Below, piece after piece: positions 7,307-11,993 of a DNA stretch of 11,993 bases. Under the pieces are notes generated by a model. The model searched no databases. It saw nothing but the letters and a program-made list of their open reading frames with translations, and was not told where the DNA came from. Both the position numbers and the translations under genes were made by a program. Each line of letters starts with the position of its first letter. The stretch's first letter is position 1. The stretch is taken from NCBI GenBank assembly GCA_035540755.1, contig DATLGD010000086.1, positions 1 through 11,993 on the forward strand, written 5' to 3'. The stretch comes from DATLGD01 sp035540755. Lineage in GTDB: Bacteria; Actinomycetota; Actinomycetes; Mycobacteriales; SCTD01.

Positions 7307-8542
7307 TCACACGCTGTCGAGGAAGGCGCGCAGCAGCGTGTTCGTCAGCTCCGGGTGCTCGAACTGGGGTACGTGCCCGCAGTCCTCGAGCACCACCGAG
7401 CCGGCGTCGGGCAGGCAGTCGGCGACGTGCCGGGCGAACGAGGACGGGACCAGGCGGTCGCGGTCGCCCCACAGGAACAGCGCCGGCGGCAGCAGCCCGG
7501 GCAGCCGGTCCCAGAAGCCGTGCCGGCCGTAGGCGTCCTCGAGGTAGATCTGGCGGGCGCAGGAGAAGAACGACACGCGGTGGGCGGGGGAGCGGAACAC
7601 CCGCAGCGCCTCGTCGGCGGCGGCGTCGTACCACGCCTGTGGCAGCCGGTCCGGCAGGCTCATCATGCCGCGGATCCCCTCGACCACCAGGCGGTGGTTG
7701 ACCGGTACTGGGAACCGAGCCAGCTCCGGCGGGACGACCCGCACCAGGGGCACCCACTGGCGCAGGCGACGGAAGGCCGGTGACGGGGTGAGCAGCGCGA
7801 CCGCCCGCACCGACTTCGGGTGCGCGAGCCCGCACTCGAGCGCGACGCGCCCTCCCAGGCTGTTGCCGACGAGCACGGCTCCGCGGCTGCCGGTGCTGAC
7901 CTGGAACGCCTCGACCCACGCGGCGAACCAGGCCGGGTTGTAGGGCACCCGCGGGGCGTCCGTGGCTCCGAAACCCGGCAGGTCCGGGGCGAGCACCCGG
8001 TGGTCCTCCGCGAGGTCGGCGAGCACCGGGAGCAGGGAGGCGTTGGTGGCGCCGAGCCCGTGCAGCAGCAGCACCGGCGGGGCGTCGGCCGGGCCGGCCT
8101 CGAGGTAGGAGGTGCGCACGCCCATGGCGACGACCTCGTGCGCCCGCGGCAGCTCGGGGCGACGGTCGTCGTCGTGCGCCCAGAGCCCGTCCAGCTGCAG
8201 GCTGAGGGCGAGATCGCCCCGGACGGTCAGCCGGCCGTCGAGGAAGGCGTGCACGCCGCTGGTGCGTCCGCACACCACGTCGGCCAGGACCCCCGGCTCG
8301 CCCCGCACGACGAGGGTGGGGGACGAGGCGGCGCCGCGCCGCACTCGGCCGCGGCCGCCGGCCAGCGCCACCGTCCACACGCCGGCCTCGGCGGCGTCGA
8401 AGACGACGGTGGCGGTGCGCCCGTCGAGCACCGTCCCGGCCAGCCCGCGGCGCAGCCGGCTGGCGAGCAGGACGTCAAGGTCGTGCCCGGCGGGCGGGGC
8501 CGGCCGGTCGACCAGACGGCGGACGGCGGTCACGACGGCCAC
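7307..8542 (-). CDS. SCP2-like domain fused to alpha/beta hydrolase
   Basis: A 411-residue protein. Residues 20-120 resemble an SCP2 sterol/lipid-carrier domain ('GLAGTVLDGRTATVVF', 'PTLVVRGEPGVLADVVCG', 'FLDGRLTVRGDLALSLQLDG'). Residues 140-411 are an alpha/beta hydrolase: 'LLLHGLGATN' (158-167) supplies the oxyanion loop, GNSLGG holds the nucleophile Ser228, 'WGDRDRLVP' (358-366) holds the probable acid Asp362, and 'DCGHVPQFEHPE' holds His390, so the triad is complete. It is probably cytoplasmic, acting on a lipid-like or ester substrate that the SCP2 part could bind or present; the substrate cannot be told. The start is a GTG at 8542 without a clear ribosome binding site, and the in-frame GTG at 8533 is also possible. 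It lies between the DUF4235 gene (78-base gap) and the endonuclease V/RecQ-like fusion (49-base gap), all on one strand. Confidence 0.85.
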   Translation of the reverse strand: MAVVTAVRRLVDRPAPPAGHDLDVLLASRLRRGLAGTVLDGRTATVVFDAAEAGVWTVALAGGRGRVRRGAASSPTLVVRGEPGVLADVVCGRTSGVHAFLDGRLTVRGDLALSLQLDGLWAHDDDRRPELPRAHEVVAMGVRTSYLEAGPADAPPVLLLHGLGATNASLLPVLADLAEDHRVLAPDLPGFGATDAPRVPYNPAWFAAWVEAFQVSTGSRGAVLVGNSLGGRVALECGLAHPKSVRAVALLTPSPAFRRLRQWVPLVRVVPPELARFPVPVNHRLVVEGIRGMMSLPDRLPQAWYDAAADEALRVFRSPAHRVSFFSCARQIYLEDAYGRHGFWDRLPGLLPPALFLWGDRDRLVPSSFARHVADCLPDAGSVVLEDCGHVPQFEHPELTNTLLRAFLDSV

Positions 8543-8620
8543 GGTAGGGCGGTGCCGGTACGTGGGCCGGCAACACGCCAGGAGAGGGCGGTGTCACGCA
8601 GCGCGCTCATCCTGTTCGTC

Positions 8621-8905
8621 CTAGTTGCCGACCTCTTCGAGGCCGGGCGGCAGGTGGCCGGTGCCCCTCGACCAGATCTCGGCCGCCCCCTTGGTGGCCA
8701 GCAGACGGGCGACGCCGGCCGCGATGCCGCTGGCGACCGCCCAGGTGGCCGCCTCGCCCCACGACGTGCCCGGGATGGCCGGGTTGCGCGGCGGCTCCTG
8801 CCCCGAGTGGGTGCTCTTCCAGACCTTCTCGACGACCACCCGCGCACCCTTCGCCGCCAGGACGCCGCCCAGGATGCCGAGCAGCTTGTACAGGACCTTC
8901 TCCAC
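8621..8905 (-). CDS. DUF4235 family small membrane-associated protein
   Basis: A 94-residue protein beginning MEKVLYKLLGILGGVLAAK. It has a hydrophobic N-terminal helix, 'VVVEKVWKSTHSG' after it, a Pro-rich middle, 'SWGEAATWAVASGIAAGV' as a second hydrophobic stretch, and 'ATKGAAEIWSRGTGHLP' near the end. This order (short 'LYK.LG' helix, K.W, SWGEA.., ..GT G) is typical of DUF4235, a small actinobacterial membrane family of unknown role. GTG 8905 is chosen because GGAGG (8911-8915) stands five bases upstream and the family begins here; the frame is open much further upstream, but that part has no family resemblance. It is first in a possible minus-strand run with the SCP2-hydrolase gene, and divergent from the DUF2945 gene. 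Confidence 0.85.
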   Translation of the reverse strand: MEKVLYKLLGILGGVLAAKGARVVVEKVWKSTHSGQEPPRNPAIPGTSWGEAATWAVASGIAAGVARLLATKGAAEIWSRGTGHLPPGLEEVGN

Positions 8906-9015
8906 GACGTCCTCCGCACACGGGGTCAGGGATCTTGCCGGGGCTGGTGCCCCGCTCCACGGCGCTCGACACTCCGCCGCCGGGTGCAGTCGTGCATCGG
9001 TCCGGCGTCGGCGCC

Positions 9016-9040
9016 GTGTGCTCCGGCCGGTTGCGGGTAG
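9016..9040 (+). promoter_or_regulatory. possible SigB/SigF-type promoter of the DUF2945 gene
   Basis: GTGT (9016-9019), 15 bases and GGGTAG (9035-9040) fit the actinobacterial general-stress pattern GNNT-N14-16-GGGTA. The -10 part ends 37 bases before the ATG at 9078, a normal leader length. Small TUDOR-like DUF2945 genes often respond to stress, which makes the match more believable, but the motif is short. Confidence 0.38.
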
Positions 9041-9077
9041 GCCGCCGCACATCCGCACCTGCAGACCGGGAGACCAG

Positions 9078-9284
9078 ATGGCAGAGCTCGAGAAGGGGGA
9101 CGAGGTCACCTGGAAGACCCACGGCACGACCACCGAGGGCACCGTCGAGGAGGAGATCACCTCCGACACGGAGGCCGCCGGGCGCACCGTGCGCGCGAGA
9201 GACGACGACCCGCAGTACCTGGTCAAGAGCGCCAAGACCGGCAAGGAGGCCGTCCACAAGCCCTCGGCCCTCGAGGAGAAGTGA
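9078..9284 (+). CDS. DUF2945 / HVA1-type TUDOR domain small protein
   Basis: A 68-residue acidic/basic protein, MAELEKGDEVTWKTHG..., followed by 'TTEGTVEEEIT' and a late 'DPQYLVKSAKTGKEAVHKPS' segment. These are the hallmarks of the DUF2945 family (hypervirulence-associated protein, TUDOR domain), which forms a small SH3-like beta barrel and covers the whole protein here. The molecular role in bacteria is not settled. ATG 9078 has GGGAG (9068-9072) five bases upstream. A stress-type promoter may lie at 9016-9040. It stands alone on the + strand, divergent from DUF4235 and convergent with DUF3093, whose stop lies only eight bases away. Confidence 0.88.
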   Translation: MAELEKGDEVTWKTHGTTTEGTVEEEITSDTEAAGRTVRARDDDPQYLVKSAKTGKEAVHKPSALEEK

Positions 9285-9292
9285 CCGGCTCC

Positions 9293-9802
9293 TCACCGCC
9301 CGGGGGTTGGACCCCCTGACGATCTGAGCCGTTCCAGCACCGCCGCCAGCTCGTCCGGGCGCCGCGTGCCGACCAGCCAGTAAGGCGTGTCGTCATCCGG
9401 GTCCTCGAGGCGTACCTGCACCGCGCGCGACAGCCACGGCTTGGTCGCGACGAACGCGCGCAGGTCCGCGACCGGACCGCGCAGCCGGCGCGTCTGCTCG
9501 ACGTCGAGCGCGCGGACGGCCCCGACGACCTCGAGCGGCACCCGCGCTCCCGGCACGTGCAGCACGCCGTCGGCCACCCGCACCCGGCCCCGCGAGGCGC
9601 GCAGGAGCACGACCACGACCAGCAGCGGCACGACGATGTAGGGCACCACCGCGCGCGCGCCGCCGTAGCCGCCGTGCACCGCCGCGGCGAGGAGCAGCCC
9701 GAGCGCGAGCCCGGCCGGCCAGGCCCAGCGCGGAACGGCGAGCGACTCGTCCCACTCGGCCGTGGGGTCCTTTCCCGGGCCGGTCCCTCGAGCCGCCGTC
9801 AT
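9293..9802 (-). CDS. DUF3093 family membrane protein
   Basis: A 169-residue protein with two close membrane spans (about 27-45 and 50-68) and a soluble C-terminal half. The end region 'ATKPWLSRAVQV ... DDDTPYWLVGTRRPDELAAV' is the hallmark of DUF3093, a conserved actinobacterial family of unknown function. Its ATG at 9802 overlaps the TGA of the upstream SDR gene (ATGA), pointing to translational coupling. In M. tuberculosis the equivalent gene (Rv2698) stands divergently beside dut, as it would here without the SDR gene. The 3' end holds a GC hairpin (9302-9316) and lies eight bases from the convergent DUF2945 stop. Confidence 0.9.
   Translation of the reverse strand: MTAARGTGPGKDPTAEWDESLAVPRWAWPAGLALGLLLAAAVHGGYGGARAVVPYIVVPLLVVVVLLRASRGRVRVADGVLHVPGARVPLEVVGAVRALDVEQTRRLRGPVADLRAFVATKPWLSRAVQVRLEDPDDDTPYWLVGTRRPDELAAVLERLRSSGGPTPGR
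9302..9316 (+). terminator. possible GC hairpin terminator after the DUF2945 gene
   Basis: GGGGGT (9302-9307) pairs with ACCCCC (9311-9316) around a three-base TGG loop, starting 17 bases after the DUF2945 stop. No T-run follows, as is common for actinobacterial terminators. It lies inside the last codons of the convergent DUF3093 gene (Gly-Gly-Pro-Thr-Pro), so it may simply be coding. Confidence 0.35.
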
Positions 9803-10671
9803 CCGAGGAAGGGCAGTCGGACCGGCAGCCGGCGCAGGCCGCTGCCGACGGACTTCAGGTAGTCGGTGACGACGGTCGGCACCACCGTCTCGGCGAGGAT
9901 CCCGGTGACGGCGTCGGCGCCCACGACGTACCGAGCCAGCGGGACGGGATTCGACAGCGCCACGCGGACGGCGCGGGCCACCCACACGGGGTCCGGCAGC
10001 CGTTGCGCGCCCCGTGCGGACAGCGCCTCGGCGCGGGCGTAGGCGGCGGCGTACCGGGCGTGCGTCGGCGGCGGGAACCCGCCGATCTTCGCGCTGGACC
10101 AGATGTCGGTGCCGAACATCCCCGGCTCGACCAGCACGACCCGCACGCCGTCGGCCTCGACCTCCATGCGCAGGGCGTCGGTGACCGCCTCGAGGGCGTG
10201 CTTGCTCGCGCAGTACCAGCCGAGCAGCGGAGCCGACAGCCGCCCGACGACCGAGCTGACGTTGACGATGCGGCCGCCCCCGGCCTGGCGCATGGCCGGC
10301 AGCACCAGCCGGGCGAGCCGCAGCGGCGCGACGACGTTGGTCTCGAGCTGGGCGCGGACCTGCTCGTCGGGGACGTCCTCGACCGCGCCGCTCTGCGCGA
10401 AGCCGGCGTTGTTGACCAGCGCCCACGGCCCGCCGCCGGTCAGGGCCGCCACCTCGGCGACGCCCGCCTCGCACGATTCCGGGTCGTCCACGTCGAGCAG
10501 GACGGTGCGCACCTCGACGCCGCGGTCGGCCGCGGCACGCCGCACGTGGGCCGCCTTGTCCTCGCTGCGCACGCTGCCGACGACCTCGTAACCGGCGCCG
10601 GCGAGCTCGAGCGCGGTGACCAGGCCGATGCCCGAGTTGGCGCCCGTGACGAGGACGGACCTGCAGCTCAC
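9799..10671 (-). CDS. short-chain dehydrogenase/reductase (SDR), classical type
   Basis: A 290-residue NAD(P)-dependent oxidoreductase. The cofactor motif TGANSGIG lies at 9-16, NNAG at 87-90, the structural Asn at 112, the catalytic Ser in 'VNVSS' (139/140), and YCASK gives Tyr153 and Lys157, so the site is complete. Arg35 after the second strand ('GSVRSEDK') suggests NADP(H) preference. The C-terminal part is long ('MFGTDIWSSAKIGG' onward), as in SDRs of the fatty-acyl/retinol-like kind, but the substrate is not readable. GTG 10671 is preferred over GTG 10692 because GAGGAG (10677-10682) sits five bases upstream and the product then starts right at the Rossmann fold. The stop overlaps the DUF3093 start by four bases. 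It is divergent from dut across a 106-base gap. Confidence 0.9.
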   Translation of the reverse strand: MSCRSVLVTGANSGIGLVTALELAGAGYEVVGSVRSEDKAAHVRRAAADRGVEVRTVLLDVDDPESCEAGVAEVAALTGGGPWALVNNAGFAQSGAVEDVPDEQVRAQLETNVVAPLRLARLVLPAMRQAGGGRIVNVSSVVGRLSAPLLGWYCASKHALEAVTDALRMEVEADGVRVVLVEPGMFGTDIWSSAKIGGFPPPTHARYAAAYARAEALSARGAQRLPDPVWVARAVRVALSNPVPLARYVVGADAVTGILAETVVPTVVTDYLKSVGSGLRRLPVRLPFLG

Positions 10672-10724
10672 GGCGACTCCTCGATAGGGCACGGGCGCGG
10701 CCTCCGACGCTAACCGGTGACGAG

Positions 10725-10730
10725 TAGGGT
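10725..10730 (+). promoter_or_regulatory. possible -10 box upstream of dut
   Basis: TAGGGT resembles the actinobacterial housekeeping -10 (TANNNT), 47 bases before the GTG of dut. No convincing -35 is seen 16-18 bases upstream. The 106-base gap between the divergent SDR and dut genes should carry promoters for both. Confidence 0.25.
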
Positions 10731-10777
10731 CGGTCCTCGGCCCAGGACGGGCGCTGCCGGGAGCGGGAGGAGCGTGC

Positions 10778-11287
10778 GTGGTCGAGGTCGCGGTACGACG
10801 CCTGGACCCGCAGGTGCCGCTGCCCGCCTACGCGCACACCGGTGATGCCGGCTGCGACCTGGTCACCACCGTCGACGCCGTCGTCGAGCCGGGCGAGCGG
10901 GTCGTGCTGCCGACCGGGATCGCCTTCGCCCTTCCGCAGGGGTACGCCGCCTTCGTGCATCCCCGCTCCGGGCTCGCCGCGCGACACGGCGTCGGGCTGG
11001 TCAACGCGCCGGGCACGATCGACGCCGGCTACCGCGGCGAGGTCCAGGTGGTGCTGGTCAACCACGACCGGCGTGAGCCGCTGGTGCTGCGCCGCCTCGA
11101 CCGGATCGCGCAGCTGGTGGTGCAGCGGGTCGAGCAGGTCGCCTGGCGGGAGGTCGACGGCGAGCTGCCGGCCTCCTCGCGCGGCACCGGCGGGCACGGC
11201 TCCACCGGCGGCTGGGCGGGCGCCTCCACGGACCTCCAGCCGGGCGCTCGGCCCGGGCACGAGCACACGACAGGACGGACACACTGA
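10778..11287 (+). CDS. dut: deoxyuridine 5'-triphosphate nucleotidohydrolase (dUTPase)
   Basis: Hydrolyses dUTP to dUMP and pyrophosphate, keeping uracil out of DNA and feeding dTMP synthesis; it is a cytoplasmic homotrimer. All five family motifs are present in 169 residues: motif 1 'TGDAGCDL' (21-28), motif 2 'HPRSGLAARHG' (61-71), motif 3 'GTIDAGYRGE' (79-88, catalytic Asp82), motif 4 'RRLDRIAQLVV' (105-115) and motif 5 'SSRGTGGHGSTG' (133-144). Motif 5 has His where many dUTPases have Phe, as in mycobacterial enzymes. A tail of about 25 residues after motif 5 is longer than the minimal form. GTG 10778 has GGGAGG (10765-10770) seven bases upstream. The TGA overlaps the ATG of the DUF3710 gene by one base (TGATG), implying a coupled operon. 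Confidence 0.97.
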   Translation: MVEVAVRRLDPQVPLPAYAHTGDAGCDLVTTVDAVVEPGERVVLPTGIAFALPQGYAAFVHPRSGLAARHGVGLVNAPGTIDAGYRGEVQVVLVNHDRREPLVLRRLDRIAQLVVQRVEQVAWREVDGELPASSRGTGGHGSTGGWAGASTDLQPGARPGHEHTTGRTH

Positions 11288-11993
11288 TGGGCCTGTTCCG
11301 CCGCAAGAACCGCGACGACGACGCGCCGGAGGAGCTCGACGACGAGACCGACGCGGGGAACGCCGACGCGACGGCGGACGACGGGGAGGACGAGGCTCCC
11401 GCCGCACCGCCGTCCCGGCCGCAGGGACCCTGGGACGAGGCCGACGCTCCCGACGACGACCTGCAGCGGCTCGACCTGGGCGGCCTGCGGGTGCCGATCC
11501 CCCCGCAGACCGAGGTGCGGGTCGAGGTCAGCAAGGAGGGCCAGGTGGTCGCGGCCACGCTGGTCAAGGGCCAGTCCGCCATGCAGATCAGCGCCTTCGC
11601 GGCCCCCCGGACCGAGGGGATCTGGTTCGAGGTCCGCGAGGAGATCGCCACCGCCCTGCGCGAGGGCGGCGGCACGGCGGAGGAGGTCGACGGCCCGTAC
11701 GGCGTCGAGCTGCGCGCGGCGGTGCCCACCGAGGTGCAGGGCCGTGGCCGGGCCCTCGCCCCGGCCCGCTTCCTCGGCGTCGACGGCCCGCGCTGGTTCC
11801 TGCGCGCCATGCTCACCGGCCCGGCGGTCACCGACCCCGGACCCGGCGCCGAGCTCGAGAAGGCGCTGAAGGCCGTGGTCGTCGTCCGCGGCTCCGACCC
11901 GATGGCCGTGCGCGACCCACTGCCGCTGCGGCTGCCCAAGGGCGTGCAGGAGGCCGCGCAGCAGGCCGGCCAGCAGTCCGGCCAGCGGTCCGG
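11287..11993 (+). CDS. DUF3710 family protein (3' end outside the window)
   Basis: 235 codons are visible and the gene is still open at the window edge. Residues 1-60 start MGLFRRKN and are very acidic and Pro-rich, probably disordered. The conserved DUF3710 core runs from about 61 to 215 ('LGGLRVPIPP', 'LVKGQSAMQISAFAAPRTEG', 'GIWFEVREEIA', 'GRALAPARFLGVDGPRWFLR', 'DPMAVRDPLPLRLP'). After it a Gln/Gly/Ser-rich tail begins. The family is actinobacterial, usually directly downstream of dut (Rv2696c in M. tuberculosis), and of unknown function. The start codon overlaps the dut stop; only a weak CAGGA stands upstream, so translation is likely coupled. Confidence 0.93.
   Translation, partial: MGLFRRKNRDDDAPEELDDETDAGNADATADDGEDEAPAAPPSRPQGPWDEADAPDDDLQRLDLGGLRVPIPPQTEVRVEVSKEGQVVAATLVKGQSAMQISAFAAPRTEGIWFEVREEIATALREGGGTAEEVDGPYGVELRAAVPTEVQGRGRALAPARFLGVDGPRWFLRAMLTGPAVTDPGPGAELEKALKAVVVVRGSDPMAVRDPLPLRLPKGVQEAAQQAGQQSGQRS

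Noticed and set aside
7294..7322. Direct repeat CTGTCGAGG at 7294-7302 and 7314-7322
   Set aside because: The second copy lies inside coding sequence, and a 9-mer of this composition is likely to recur by chance here.
5848..7701. Long + strand open frame (617 codons) across the fusion and hydrolase genes
   Set aside because: It crosses two well-supported minus-strand genes, and its product is Arg/Gly/Pro-rich low complexity without motifs.
8553..8575. GCCGG...CCGGC inverted repeat between the DUF4235 and hydrolase genes
   Set aside because: The stem is only five base pairs in very GC-rich DNA, with no T-run and no support for a terminator or operator.
8906..9259. Upstream extension of the DUF4235 frame
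   Set aside because: The extra residues show no family resemblance and cover the DUF2945 gene on the other strand. A GGAGG sits correctly for GTG 8905.

Overview
The window is very GC-rich (by eye well above 70%), with strong G/C bias at third codon positions and many GTG starts. Its edges carry an actinobacterial housekeeping set: DUF4193, DUF3093, dUTPase and DUF3710. The overall look suggests Geodermatophilaceae or a close relative (Blastococcus, Geodermatophilus, Modestobacter), but the genus is an inference from style and gene content. No rRNA, tRNA, CRISPR array, insertion sequence or phage gene was seen. There is no gene-free stretch over 300 bases; the longest gaps are about 170 bases.

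Layout. Bases 1-140 hold the 3' end of a DUF4193 zinc-ribbon protein (+). Bases 159-1181 encode a polytopic membrane protein (-). Bases 1356-3554 and 3650-5662 encode two tandem paralogous secreted proteins (+). Each has a signal peptide, an LVIVD-type beta-propeller-like body with ten matching cysteines, a Gly-rich linker, and a C-terminal LPATG, hydrophobic segment and Arg-rich tail. Both genes are preceded by the same roughly 28-bp element. Bases 5659-7257 (-) encode an unusual fusion: an MSMEG_6728-type (endonuclease V-like) N-terminal domain joined to a RecQ-like helicase whose catalytic motifs have all decayed while the zinc-binding cysteines remain with canonical spacing. Bases 7307-8542 (-) encode an SCP2-alpha/beta-hydrolase fusion. 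Bases 8621-8905 (-) encode a DUF4235 protein, and bases 9078-9284 (+) a small DUF2945/HVA1-TUDOR protein. Bases 9293-10671 (-) hold an SDR oxidoreductase gene overlapping a DUF3093 membrane protein gene by ATGA. Bases 10778-11993 (+) hold dut, followed by a DUF3710 gene that runs off the window.

How it fits together. DUF4193, DUF3093 (opposite strand), dut and DUF3710 form a compact block in many actinobacteria, for example Rv2699c, Rv2698, Rv2697c and Rv2696c of Mycobacterium tuberculosis. Here the order and relative orientation are kept, but about 9 kb has been inserted between DUF4193 and DUF3093, and an SDR gene lies between DUF3093 and dut. The inserted part mixes cell-surface proteins, a possible repair-related fusion and small stress-type proteins. 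The most distinctive items are the endonuclease V-like/dead-RecQ fusion and the pair of anchored propeller proteins with their shared upstream element.
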